Under the pieces are notes generated by a model, which worked only from the letters and a program-made list of their open reading frames with translations, made no database searches and was not told the origin of the DNA. 64,000 nt of DNA from Phaseolus vulgaris (Eukaryota; Streptophyta; Magnoliopsida; Fabales; Fabaceae). Below are positions 1 to 11,832 of this stretch, piece by piece. The stretch's first letter is position 1, and each line of letters begins with the position of its first letter. The stretch lies in contig NC_023758.2 of assembly GCF_000499845.2 (NCBI RefSeq), positions 18,269,984-18,333,983 of the forward strand, written 5' to 3'. The position numbers were made by a program, and so were the translations under genes.

Positions 1-270
1 AGGTCTCTTTAGCAGAGTTGGGGTGGCCCAAGGATAGAGCTCCTTATAGTCTTGCGGAGGAAGGGAGGCTCCTCCGGCGAGTGGTGGAGTTGCCTGGGTA
101 GGGTTGGCGTGAGAAGAGGTAGGCCTCTCAGCCTGAGTAGAGGGAGCACCAGAGGCTCGTGATGGGTTGCGTGTCGATGGAGGATTTTCCCCAGGGGCAA
201 CCCTACGAGTTTTGGGTGGAGGGTTTCGCGATGAAGAAGGAGGGTTAGCGATGGACTTCGTGTGAGCCAT
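1..270 (-). CDS. Antisense accessory protein of Tat element E1, N-terminal part
   Basis: The minus strand reads open from an ATG at 270-268 to the window edge, 90 codons. The start MAHTKSIANPPSSS resembles the starts of the accessory genes at 48283 (MARTKTTANPPPP) and 42599 (MARLKQTA). A Pro/Ser-rich stretch follows, then YKELYPWA, which matches the YKALYPWA and YKAFYPWA starts of the conserved domain in the other copies. Just upstream on the minus strand is an apparent 5' UTR intron (510 to 279, 232 bp): donor AAAAAG|GTAACC, acceptor TTTGCAG|TTCC. The family is the PF04195 putative gypsy-type transposon protein; its biochemical role is unknown. The rest of the gene is outside the window, so its integrity cannot be judged. 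Confidence 0.7.
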   Translation of the reverse strand, partial: MAHTKSIANPPSSSRNPPPKTRRVAPGENPPSTRNPSRASGAPSTQAERPTSSHANPTQATPPLAGGASLPPQDYKELYPWATPTLLKRP

Positions 271-859
271 CGCAGGAACTGCAAAGGAAAGAGAGAGGGA
301 TGAAATGAAGCTAGCAGAGAATGAATCGATTGGGGACGAAGAAGATAGAACGAACGACTGAGGGTTCGCTGGGATGGACGTTATCAGGGACGAAACCTTA
401 GGTTACGAGAAAAAACAGACACAGCCCACAATGTATGCTTCAGACAGTTAATGGATGATGCAAACCGATTAAAATGCAGTAAATATCAATAGGAGGAGTA
501 AAAGGGTTACCTTTTTATGATCGGATGAGCGCTGAAGAAAGTTGAAGATTGAGAGAGATGAGGAGTTTCGGGGTTCGCAGAGAAAGCGTTTGGAATGCTT
601 GAGAATGAAGAAAGATGATGGAACAGTGAATAGCGCGAAGGGTTTAAGGGTTTCAAACATTGTAGGAAGCGCAAACGGCAATTGAAAACGACCGTTGATG
701 AAGCCACGTGTCGTTTGATTAAAGAGGGGGTTGGTGGAGCGTCAGAAAGGCAAAGGGTACGAACGTACGGAGATCCGTACAAGCGCCACATAGATCGACG
801 ATGATTTGACTTCTTAGTCTTTTTGCTGGTCAAGTCTCAGCTTAAGACTGGGGGGCTTA

Positions 860-1804
860 TGTACCGATCAGGTAATCGGAAGTGATGACGTGGCAGCAAG
901 CGATAATATAGGCGTGTCGAACGGGACACCTGGCTGACAGAAGGGAAGTACGTCGGGAAGTCTGTGTAATCGCCAATCGTTGACTTGGTGTTCTCCGATC
1001 TCTAGTGTGTGTAAACCGGCGGTCACCAGAGTTGCGCCATAGTCGCCATACATGAGTACTAGGAGATCAGGTGGTTAGAGACCGCCGAAAGGGGCACATC
1101 GCCGAAAGATCAGGAAGGCTTGCTTAAAGCTTTCAAGAGGTACAAGTACGGAGGACGAGGTTATCAGATGATCATTCCCTAGCCAGAGGTCGGGGCAAGG
1201 GAACAGTTTCCCAGAACATGCATGATGTGCAAGTGAAGCAGATCGTGATAGCGGCAGGCGAGACCATAGAGAAGGTGTGCATGGTGACACCCCGTACTCG
1301 CCACTTAAGGGGTCGCGCTCCAAGGAAGCTGTGCAACAAGTTACTCCTTGCATGGGTAACTTAGTCGAATAGCTTGAAGAGTAGAAGTGACGCTCAAGTG
1401 GAGGGGGCTCCAGATGGTGACACGTGTACAGCTGGATGCGAGCCACGTGTCCAGAGGTGTAACCGTCAGGAGAGAGAAAGTGCTCAGGTATATAAGGAAC
1501 TCTTAACAGACTTTTGAGGTACGTTTTGAGAACACTTCAGTACGCTTTGAGAATACTCTCTAGTACACTGAGATTCACTGCGCACGGTTCCTTGAGTTTA
1601 GATATTCTCTCTTAGTTTTTGGTGATTCGGTCACTGACTTGAGCGTCGGAGCGCGATCGGCCGCAGCGGCGCCACTCTGTTTTCTTCAGGTTCTTACGAG
1701 GAATTAGAGCATGAGGTGTAAAGGCTAACGTGGTGCGAAGCTGATCGAGAGGAGCATCCTTTGACGTGGCAAGACTCTTGCACTCAGGTCAACTGGCAGG
1801 ATCA
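860..1804 (+). repeat. 3' LTR of E1 (945 bp)
   Basis: The LTR starts TGTACCGATCAGG directly after the PPT and ends GGCAGGATCA, the same ending as E4. A TATA box (TATATAAGG) lies near 1487. The block GCGTCGGAGYGC...CGGCC...GGCGCC followed by a pyrimidine-rich stretch and CAGG, shared by every Tat LTR here, lies at about 1637-1690. The partner LTR is outside the window, so age and TSD cannot be determined. Confidence 0.85.
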
Positions 1805-4466
1805 CTTATAATAAACCATTGTGATTAAATTTTAAATAGGAATAAAATTTGAAAAATGCAGATAATACTCTTCTAAATGCGTTTTTTTTAATGGTTTAAA
1901 TTTATTTAAAACTACAAACTCAAGATAGAAAATAATTAAATAGAATTTGAGTTTCATGTTTTATTTTAATTTTTAATATTTTATTAATTATGGGAAAATA
2001 TGTATATATATATATATTTTTGGTAATAGTTAAAATTTATTTAAAACTACAAACTCAACCGAGAAAGTAATTAAATAAAATTTGAGTTTCATATTTTTTT
2101 AATAATTTTTAATATTTATTTAATTATCAAAATTAAGCCAATATTTTTTCATTAGGTCTATGCACAACCAATAATATGTGACAATCATGGCAACACATGT
2201 GATACCATTAAACAATGTACCGCCCTGGTAGTCGGGAGTAATGACGTGGCGTCGAGCCATTATATAGGCGTGTTGGATGGGACACCTGCCTGGCAGAAGG
2301 GGAGGAAGTCGGGGGGTTCGCGTAGTCGCCAGTTATTAAGTTGGCGTGCTCCGATCTCCATCATACCTAAACCGGCGGTCACCGAGTTGAAGATGAAGTC
2401 GCCAGATGTGAACCCAGGCGACCAAGTGATTAGAGATCGCCGAAACAAGGACATCGCCGAAGATGAAGGCAGATAGGCATTTCCCAGCTGGCCAGAGGAT
2501 GAGGTCGGGGGACAGCTTGCTTGAACATACACGGTGAAGCAGGTAGCGCAGATTATGAAGGCGGTCGGCGAGACCACAGGGAAGGTGTGTACGGAGGCAC
2601 CCGAACTCGCCACCCAGAAGAGATCACGCTCCAAGGCAACTATGCACTGAGTAGTATCATGCATAAGTAACTTAGCCAAAGAAGAGTCAGAAGTAGCGCC
2701 CAAGTCAAGGATGCTCCAGATGAAGGCACGTGTACAGCTGGATGCGAGCCACGTGTCCAGATGTGTAACTGCCAGGAGAGAGAAAGTGCCCAGGTATATA
2801 AGAGTTTCCAACGAACTTCTGAGGTACGCACGTTCAGATTGTTTTCTTTACGCTTGCGAATCTTGAGTACACTGAGAGAGAACTGGTCACGGTTCCTTAG
2901 AGTTCTTGAGTTTTACTCTTAAGTAATTGGTGGTTCAGTCGCTGACTTGGGCGTCGGAGCGTGATCGGCCGCAGTGGCGCCGTTTCGTCTTTTGCAGGTT
3001 CTTGAGGTGGATCGCGGTGAAGGACGGAGGCAAACACGGCGCATACGTCGATCCAAGTTTGACGAGGCAAAGCTCCAGTGTTTTGGTCAACAGGCAGGAT
3101 CAAACAATAAATCAAAAATCATCCTCAATTATTCAATCAACTTTAATCATGAAAAATACTATATACAAAAGAAAAAAAATACAATGAAATCTGTTTCTTC
3201 TTTCTTCGCCTTGGACCCGTATAGAGACTCATTTAAATTGTTTTTATCTTTCGCACCAAATCTAGGTTACACTACTCTTAACAATGTTCATTCGTGTTAG
3301 AACCTTGCAATTGGGAGAGTGAGCGTGACAGTGAAACACTACCTTGAAGTTTAGTGTCTTTCTCTTTTACGCTTTGCTAACTTAAGCAAGCTTATTCCTG
3401 ATTTAAAATTATAAATAAGTAATAATAAACTAAGGAAAAAAGAAAAAAGAAATGGGGAGAAGACCAACTCTTTGTTGTTGCTTCAGAAGTTTTTTCTTCT
3501 CTTATTCCTCTATTTTGCTATGAATATTAACTCTCTACAATTAACAAATTAACAAATAAAGAACAAACAAAATATGAGTATAGCATGTAAAAAGTAGGGT
3601 TAAGAACATTATGACATACCTTCTCTACATAATGCTCTCTGGTGACCATACCTAATTTGAAGGTGGTCTTAGAATCATAAATTTATGAAAAGTTAAGATG
3701 ATTGTAATATTGAAAATCAAAACCTAAAAGAAGAAAATATAGAGCAAGAGCAAATATAGAGAAATGGTTGACAAAAAAACCAGAAAATCAAATTAGAAGT
3801 AACTTTTCTGTAAAATATGAGAAAATGAGAATATAATTTAGTTAATGCTCTGTATGATCTTATTTAAATCCATAAATTTGTTACCGAAAAACATCTTATG
3901 AGGACTTTCATCATGTACCCTCAACCTCCTCTTGTTGAGTCTTTCTTATCTCTCTCTCTAGTCACATGTTTCACTCACTATTTCAGAAGGAAAATGCCAA
4001 ATTAGTGTTTCACAAATTGAAACGCATATAAAGAGAATTACCGATTGTTGTGATGGTTTCCCCTCCCTCTAGTTACAAACTTCAATTACAATTTCATAAG
4101 ACAAAGGTAAAAATAGGGTTTCACAAAGATTAATCAAAACATATAAAGAGAAAGAAAAGTGAGAATGAAAGTATGATAAAAAAAAAGTGGGAAGTAGGGT
4201 AAAAATAGAATGTGAGAAGTAGGTATGTGGAAAGGGGAGAGAAAGTGAAAAGTAGGTACGCGAAAAGAAAAGAGAGAGAAAATGAAGAATCATAAAAACG
4301 GTTTCTTAAATCAATTTAATATTAACTCTTTTTTTTAAGTTTTAAATTTAAGTAATTATAAAATGACAAAATAACCAAAATAAAATATTAATATAAGGAT
4401 AAAACATAAAAAAAAATTGGGTACACCAAAAACGGTTATAATGGAAAATCTCCTTTATATATACTA
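1805..4466 (-). repeat. AT-rich repeat copy A, possibly a minus-strand Helitron-like element (interrupted)
   Basis: This AT-rich sequence aligns by eye with 4720-6445 over many blocks, for example 1920 with 4722, 3190 with 5097, 3660 with 5370, 3960 with 5639 and 4330 with 6310. It is interrupted by the solo LTR at 2216-3102 and was probably cut on its left by E1. No plausible ORF was found; the 74-codon minus ORF at 4069-4293 is low complexity. Its right end (rc TAGTATATATAAAGGAG) resembles the right end of copy B, consistent with a shared terminus. The Helitron assignment is inference. Confidence 0.5.
2216..3102 (+). mobile_element. Solo LTR, Tat-type (887 bp)
   Basis: The LTR starts TGTACCGCCC and ends GCAGGATCA. 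It is flanked by a perfect 5-bp target duplication AACAA (2211-2215 and 3103-3107). It is alignable with the E1 LTR (860-1804) along much of its length but clearly diverged. TATA box TATATAAG near 2794; conserved GTCGGAG...GGCGCC block at about 2944-2998. No internal sequence remains, so it probably arose by LTR-LTR recombination. The matching unoccupied site is visible in repeat copy B near 5010. Confidence 0.9.
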
Positions 4467-6445
4467 GCGGGAACACAGACACTGACGTGCATGTCTATCC
4501 GCATTTTTTATTTATCTTTCTTTAGTATTTTTTTATTCTTCAAAAACAATTTATCTTAATAACATTAAAATGAGAAATTAAAGAGCATACCGTTAAAAAC
4601 TAGGTTAATAAAATAGTGGGGAGCAATAATTAAAAGAAGATGTGTTACATGTGGTAAAGAGAAAGAATGAATTTTCAAAATTTAAAATTTAAAACTGCTA
4701 TTTGAATTCAAAACCATCCCTCAAGATAGAAAATAATTAAATAAAATTTGAGTTTCATATTTTTTTTATAATTTTTAATATTTTATTAATTATGGGTAAA
4801 AATATATATATATATTTGGTTATAGTTAAACTTTATTTAAAACTACAAACTCAAATGAAAAAAAAAATAATTAAATAGAATTTGAGTTTCATATTTTTTT
4901 AATGATTTTTAATATTTTATTAATTATCGGAATTAAACCAATATTTTTCATTAGGTTTATAAACAACCAATAATATATGACAATAATTGCAATACATGTG
5001 ACACCATTAAAAAATAAACCAAAAATTCATCCTCAATTGTTCAATCAACTTTAATCATGAAAAATATTATATACAAAAGAAGAAAATGCAATGAAATCTA
5101 CTTCTCTTTTCTTCACCTTGGACCTGTATAGAGACTCATTTAAATTGTTCCTATCTTTCGCACCAAATCTAGGTTACACATCGATCTTAACAATGTTCCT
5201 TCGTGTTATAACCTTGCGATTAGGGGAGTGAGCGCGACAATGAAACTCAGTTTTTCCTATTTTGATATGAATATTAACTCTCTACAATTAACAAATAAAA
5301 AAAAAAACAAAATATTAGTATGGCATGTAAAACATAGAGTTAAGAACACGATGACCAAACCTATTTTGAAGGTGGTCTCTAAAATCATAAATTTATGAAA
5401 AGTTAAGATGATTTCAAAAATCAAAACCTAAAAGAAGAAAATATAGAGGACGAGCAAAGATAGAAAAATGGTGATAACAGAAAACTTAAAAATCAAATTG
5501 GAAGTAACTTTTTCGTAAAATATGAGGAAATGAGAATATAGTTTAGTTAGTGTTCCGTATGATTTTATTTAAATCCATGAAATTGTTACCAAAAAGCATA
5601 CCCTTTGTCTCCTCTTATTGAGTCCTTCTTATCCCTCTAGTCACATGTTCCAACCACAATTTCAGAAGACAAATTAGTGTTTCACAAATTGAAATGCATA
5701 CCAAGAGAATTACCGATGGTTGTGATGATGCGCGCAACTCTTTTTGTTGAGTCTTTTCCCTCACTTTAGTCACAAACTTCAATTACAATTTCATGAAACA
5801 AATGTCAAATTAGGGTTTCACAAAGAGTAATCAAAACATAGAAAGAGGAAGAGAAGTGAGAATGAAAGTATGATTTTACATGAAAGTGAAAAGGAAAGAG
5901 AAAAAAAAGTGAGTATGGTAAAAAAGAATGTGCGAGGGTGGATTATGTGTACTAGAGAATCATAAAATCTGTTTCTTAAATCAATTTTAAAATTCTACAA
6001 TTGTGGAGAGTTAAAGTAAATGTCCATCAACCCACCGCGATCAATTCAAAATTTTACTTCACTCATTCTTTTCAAATGGACACAACAAATATCTTATTTA
6101 ATAAAAAAGAATATCAGTTTAAATCAAAAAAGTAATGTACCAATATTTTCACTCTCCTACTAAAGTGGTCCACAAAATATTAACAAATATCTTTAATTTT
6201 TTTATTTAATAGAGAAGAAGATCTTTAAAACAGAAAACTAACTAATCAATCTCTCCATTCTCCAGTTAAATGATAACAAAAATAAATAAATTTTAAAATT
6301 AAAAAACTGTTTTATTAACTTTTGAAATTATAAAATGTGCAAATAACCAAAATAATTTAATGCAATAAAATATTAAGTAAGGATAAAATAGGAAAAAAAT
6401 TTAGAGCAGTTAAAGTAAGGAATCCCCTTTATATATAGGTATAGA
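4467..6445 (-). repeat. AT-rich repeat copy B, possibly a non-autonomous Helitron-like element
   Basis: This is a second, uninterrupted copy of the repeat at 1805-4466. At its left end, GCGG (4467) to CCGC (4502) can form an imperfect hairpin with arms GCGG/CCGC and AGACA/TGTCT; on the minus strand this hairpin is followed by CTAG, as at Helitron 3' ends. At its right end the minus strand starts TCTATACATCTATACC, resembling a Helitron 5' TC start. No coding capacity for Rep/helicase is present. The boundaries and class are inference. Confidence 0.45.
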
Positions 6446-7776
6446 TGTATAGATAATTATCAAAATTATAAAAAAATGGATTCTAAAATTAAATTAAACT
6501 ACTTTGAATGTGTATATATAATTAATGTAACTTTAAGAAAATTAACTCCTAAAAAATAAATAATGCAATAAATTTTATAAAAATATTTATTTGGTGTGGT
6601 AAGATATCTATATTGCTTTTACATAGTGAAAAATCAAAGTTATGTTTCTTTTTTAAGGTTTCCTTTCAACTATTTTAGTTTGGAAATGCTGGAAGATGCA
6701 ATCGAGATGCCACCCATAATATTTACTTTTGATGCTTTGATTTTGAATTTTCTGTGGGGTGGACAGCTTGAATTGATATTAATATCCAATTTTTTCAAAC
6801 TACCCCTTTCCAATTAAGATTATTAGAGTCAAAATGGTATTTGAAATTATAGGTATATAATTTTATATATTTATTCACATTAACATATGTAAGTCACCAA
6901 TTAAGAATATTCATGGCTGATATAACAATAAAATTAAGAATATTCATTTATATTAACACACCTGTATTTTACATTTTTTTTTCATTAACGTAATTCTCCA
7001 ATATTTTCAATCGATCGTCACTCTTACATCACATCGATCTCTCACTAACTAATTGTCACTGAAGTTTTCTATTAACCTTTTTTATAATAAAAATAAATAA
7101 TTAAGGTATAATATTAAAATAATAAATAATAAATAAAAAGTAAAATAAAATAATTTATATTTTGATACTTTGTAGAACAACTTATTTTTGTTGGTCTGAA
7201 ATATAACTTTTCTTCTATTCAAATTTATAATATTTTTTTTATTTTCATTTAAAACTTATTTTATCTGTAACTTATATTTTTTTAAATATTTGTTTACATC
7301 AAATTATTTTCTAAAATTATGAAAATGATCAAATATGAAATAATCAATAATTTTTTATAAGTTTTTATCCCATTTATAACAAAAAACTGATTAATATTTT
7401 TTTATTATTGTATTGTATTTTATTTTTATAACAAAAATATTTTAACTAATTTTTTAAGTAGATAAAGTTACACTAATTTTTCTATCACATTAATTAAATC
7501 ATAAGTCATACATTCTTTATAAATTCAATATTTTTCATTTTGTAAATTATTTCACTTATTTTAAAGATAATAATTTTTTATTATGTTTCTTTTCTTTATT
7601 CCCTTCTCTTTCTTTTTTAATATCTCACTTTTCACTTCTTAATGAAATAAAGCTAACAATATATCCACTAAGCAAATGAGGCTTGATTGTATTGAATTGC
7701 TTAGGTGTATCCTTCTGGTTCTCTAAATAGGGAGGAAGAAGACATTCTGGTTTGAGGTGAGAAACTTTCAAGAGAG
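6446..7776. other. AT-rich stretch without a recognisable gene
   Basis: Very AT-rich, with many A and T runs. The only ORF of any length (6596-6817, 73 codons) is low complexity and has no recognisable motif. I see no RNA gene and no clear element ends here. Confidence 0.6.
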
Positions 7777-8340
7777 TTCTCGGTAAAATCTGTCTATAAG
7801 TTTGGAAAACCACACCAATTGCAGTTTTGGTGAAATTTTCAAATAGTTGTGGCAGGTTAAAGCATTCCTCAACACTTTGACCACTGCATGATAAAATGCC
7901 AACTCGTAGCAACTTAAGTAGAAGAGGAATGGTAGTTGGCTCCTCTGGATGTGGGTTTTGCTAAACTTCAGAAGAGACATCTCAACACCTTTTCCTGGAA
8001 TGCATCGTAGCACAACAAGTGTGGTTTTTATGCCTTAAATGGATGGGTATTTTGTATGTCCAACATAAGGACTTGAAGTTTCACTTTGAAAGCTTTCATC
8101 TAGTACACTTGAGCACCAAGCAGAATCTCATTTGGAAAGGTTTGTGTGGGTGGCAGTAGTGAGGGGCATATGGGAACAAAGAAATCTAGTTATTTTTAAG
8201 CAAGGGAAACCTGATGCGGAAGAAATTTTCCACCAATCACAACTCAGATCATGGCTTTTGATGAAAATATAGGGTATGTGCTTTCAACTATTCATTCTTA
8301 TACTGGCTCTTAAATCCTAAGCTTTGCGTTAAAAAGTTAT
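7777..8340 (+). pseudogene. LINE ORF2 C-terminal fragment (zf-RVT region), degenerate
   Basis: Read in shifting plus-strand frames this matches the C-terminal region of the LINE ORF2 at 28101-29759. FSVKSVYKF near 7777, KAFLNTLTT near 7860, QHLFLEC near 7988, VQHKDLKFHFESFHL near 8060 and FNYSFLYWLLNP near 8285 line up with KAFPNVLTT, QHLFLEC, VQHNDIMAHFMSFHL and FNYSFAEWMVNP. Multiple stops and frameshifts show long decay. Only the 5'-truncated tail remains, typical of old LINE copies. It belongs to an older insertion than the LINE at 10161-30871. Confidence 0.75.
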
Positions 8341-10160
8341 TGGTGATATCCTGTCAAGTTTCTGTTCATGGAATTGTGGTAGTTGTTACTGTCATATGCA
8401 AGGGCAGTGGAGATTCTGTTCTGCATCCATAAAAAACTACTTTGAATCATCCAAGGCAGTAGGGGGTGAGGTTCAGCTCTCCTGGAGGTGTTGTAGAGGG
8501 CGTATGGCAGCTTGCTCTGATGATGTAGTTTGACGGGCTTGTGGGTTTACTAGGATGGGACCATGCACACCTCTGGTAAGCCGTATTGACCTCTAAAAGC
8601 TTTATCAGGCAATAATGGGTGTGATTTTTAAAGTAGTGAATTACATAGTCGAATTGCTAGTTTGTGATTTTCTCTCTCTGGGGCTGGTAAGTCTATCACC
8701 TGGTCTTATGCGGGGTAGACAACAAATGCTCTGAAGGTTTTTTATATGGGGGCCTGTGTTAGAATTATAGGGCTAAACAAGAGGGGGTGAATTGTTTATA
8801 AAAGCTTTTCGCAAATATTTGATTAAGAATGAATCTTTGTCAATTAATCATAGATAAACAACTAATGAATACAATTAAACAATGATTCAGAAAACTGTTT
8901 CAAAATTTTAATCGGTTAAAAATACGTTTTAACTAGTTGTTTATAGCAGCAACAAAAAATGAATTTACACAAACAATTATGAGGGTTAAGAGATAGATAA
9001 ATTCACACAACAGAAGTTAAACCAGTTCACTCACACTTTGAGCTACATCCAATCTCAGACAACCTCTGAGTTCCACTAGTAATAAAAAACCAGATTACAA
9101 GAACTACAACACAAAGAGGTGACTTTGAAACATCACAAAGTCTATTCACCCTCTTTACAAACACCTCAAGACAGATACACTCTATCTATACAGGATTTCA
9201 CACATTATTCAGATAACAGAGTTCAATTACAATTCTCTAAACTAGGATAGAAAACACCTGGTTTACAGTGCAGGAATTCCTAGGATCAGATCTTGTTACC
9301 ACGGCAAAGCTTGAGAGCAATTTCTTGGAAAGTTTCTTTCCAAATAGAATCTCAATGTCCTTTTTAAAGTCAGTAAAAAAAATCACGTTTTCGTTTTGAA
9401 AGAAAGACTATATTTATAGCACTTGAAATCTAGCCGTTTAAGGCAATAGAAATGAGACAAAATAGATTTGAAATTAGTTAAAACAAGTATCCAAAAAGTT
9501 GTTATGAAAACATTCATTTAACCGATTGAAACCACGATTTAACCGGTTGAATGAGTTAGGTTGTTACATAACAAATTCAAAAAGAAGTTTAAAAACCTTA
9601 AGCAAGCTAAGCAACAAACAACCGGTTATCTCGACATTTCAATTGGTTATTTTCTCTTTTACTTGACAAATTCTTTGTTTCTTTTAAAACTGATTAATCA
9701 AGCTTATGTAGTGATTTAGAATCTGATTTACAAAGATACTAAACAACTTAATCTAAACCGAAACAAGTCTTCAAGCTCCATTGTGGATTTGGATCATCAA
9801 AGCACCTATGCTCAACAACATGGAGGTGTGTGACTGGATGGATAGGAACTGTATTAATATGTGTGCGGGTTTTGCAAGGAGGGGAGGGTTTGATTATATG
9901 GGAGTTGTTGTCTCATGACTCAAGCACCAAGTAGCAAGTGTTTAAGCTTTAAAAGATGTGCAATATGTGTGTTTAAGTTGCATTCTCTGTGGGAGAGTTC
10001 TCTTTGCAACGCTGTTCAATCCTTGTGTGGAAGGTTGAGTATGTTTGGTGAGGGTTGGTGGCAGAATTAGAATCACTGGTGGTGTTCCTTTGTCCTATAC
10101 TGGATCAAACATCTTCTGTCTATGTGCATTGGAACCCTAGTTTTAATCAGTATAATCTGA
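8341..10160 (+). other. Old LINE 3' flank carrying a solo Copia LTR
   Basis: Apart from the solo LTR (8757-9817), this is non-coding sequence of moderate base composition following the decayed LINE ORF2. It probably continues beyond the younger LINE at 30881-31161 and, past the solo LTR E3, at 31998-32345. I see no gene in it. Confidence 0.4.
8757..9817 (-). mobile_element. Solo LTR of the Copia family also seen at 54354, 60142 and 63570
   Basis: Starts TGTTAGAATTATAGGGCTAA and ends GCTCAACA, matching the family ends TGTTAGAATATATGGC and TTGGTTCAACA. Internal landmarks shared with the other copies include GGGGGTGAATTGTTTA, GTTCACTC followed by GAGCTACATCCA, and CAACCTCTGAG. It carries diverged AACCGGTT motifs. 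The flanks GCCTG and ACATG are not a convincing target duplication. Orientation follows the two minus-strand copies. It is much more diverged than the copies in E5. Confidence 0.75.
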
Positions 10161-11832
10161 ACTACCATGGAAGAAACGGTATTGTACAAGACTACATAAC
10201 TTTCTTCTTCTCGAATTTCCCAAGTGAGCTTGGAGAAATCGATATGTTCAAGATCTTCCAGAAATGGGCCAGAGTGAAAGAGGTTTTTATCCCATGTAGA
10301 CTTAACAAATGGGGACGGAGGTTTGGGTTTGTGAGCTTCTTCGGCGTTAGAAATGCAGGGCAGTTGGAGAAAGAGCTGGATCAGGTGTATATAGGGAGTA
10401 GGAAACTCTATGTTAACACTCCAAAATATAAGAGAACTTACTCCGAATCACGCAGATTGGACACGAAGGTCTCGAGGGTTATCTACGCAGAGAAACAATC
10501 GGAACAAAGGATGCGATACCAGAACGTAGCTGAGCCTAGCAGAAAACAGAGTAGCCAGGAGACTTGGGTGGAGAAGAAGGGGAGAAGATCCTATGCTGAA
10601 GCTGTGACGGGAGAACACTCGGAACAATGGAAGGGTCCGAGCATCATAACCCATTTCTCTGTTTTTCCGTGGATGGAAAGAAGTGTTATTGGGAAGCTCC
10701 GAGACGCTATGGATAATGACAAATTGGGGGAGGAAGTAGTGAAAGGGGGAATGAGTATGCTTACATTGAGGGCCATGGGGGACAACCTTATAATGCTTAC
10801 TCCGAGAGAAGGGGAGAGTATGGAGGAGATTATTAAACTAAATGGTGAATGGTTTGACAATGTTTTTGCCAGCATAATGCCTTGGACGGTATGTAGCGGC
10901 TCGAGTCATAGATTAGTATGGATAAGATGTTATGGTCTACCGCTGCCTTATTGGAATAGGGACTGCTTTGCCAAGTTGATCGGAATTGTGAACCCATCGA
11001 CTTCACTTATATCCATTGACAAGGCGACTGAATCGTGGGAGATGTTGGCATATGCACGGCTCCAAGTTCGCATTTTGAAAGTTGATAGTGCGAGATTAGC
11101 AAAATGTGTGCAAAATAATAAGCAGTTATGCAATATTCTTATTGAGGAGGAGATACCACTGTGTTGTGAAGATAGTTATAAGTTTAAAAGTGCCCATTCA
11201 GAATCATTAGACAGCGTTTCCTCCTCAGAAACCTATGTAGAAGAAACAGATTTTACAGCCAATAATGGTTTGGAGGAGCACCGGCTGTGGGAGGGGGAGA
11301 ACCACTGGTCAATCGGGGCGAAAGAAGGATGGGAGGCAAATGAAGGAGATGAACAGTGTTCGCAAACGACAAAGCCGCTAACGACAAAACCACTCACTAG
11401 GGGCTACACTGCAGAAAATATCACATGTCAGGGGAAAAGTCACACAGCTATAGCGAATGTAGCAAGGAAGGAGCAAAAGGTGTCTGAAGATGTTGACTTC
11501 TACCTCTCTGAAGGTGTCTGTGGCGCCGTCCTACGGAGTGCCCCTGCAAAAGCTGAGGTGGCAAGACTAGTGATGGACATAGAATGTGGTAATAACTTAG
11601 AAGAAGCCAACGTAGGGTTGGGCTGTGCAAGGGAGATGAAGGCCCATTGTATCCTAGCCCAAATAGAAGCGGAACAGAGTGGGTCTGTGAAATGGTCAAT
11701 AGAAGTGGCTAGTGGTGGTAGGGGTGCCAACGGTAATATAGGTAAAACTGGGGAAAGCCTTGTAAGAGGCCTGATGAGAAAGGAAAATCATGGTTCAAGC
11801 CAGCATCTTTATGGAGGTAGCCCAATGGGAGC
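10161..11832 (+). pseudogene. LINE ORF1, 5' portion (RRM and DUF4283-like region)
   Basis: The open frame is entered upstream at 10055 and runs to the insertion of E2. It encodes an RRM-like RNA-binding domain (TFFFSNFP near 10200, then GRRFGFVSFFGVRNA near 10320) followed by a DUF4283-like segment (about 10640-11110), the usual layout of plant LINE ORF1. ORF1 proteins bind LINE RNA in the ribonucleoprotein used for target-primed reverse transcription. No in-frame ATG is seen before the RRM, consistent with 5' truncation at 10161. The reading frame runs on to 11905 inside the E2 LTR; those last codons are not LINE sequence. The 3' part is at 25537-26017. Confidence 0.75.

Larger units (their letters stand above)
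1..1804 (+). mobile_element. Tat-type Ty3/gypsy element E1, 3' end only
   Basis: This is the right end of a Tat-type LTR retrotransposon cut by the window start. It contains the start of the antisense accessory gene (minus strand, 270 down to 1), its 5' UTR with an apparent intron, a polypurine tract and the 3' LTR. The order PPT (about 846-859, with six G in a row) then an LTR starting TGTACCG matches E2 and E4 in this window. gag-pol and the 5' LTR lie outside the window. The element sits at the left edge of AT-rich repeat copy A. Confidence 0.85.

Noticed and set aside
4069..4293. 74-codon minus ORF rich in Phe/Ser
   Set aside because: Product of A/G-rich sequence in an AT-rich repeat.
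6596..6817. 73-codon plus-strand ORF in AT-rich DNA
   Set aside because: Low complexity, no motif, no promoter or homologue in the window.
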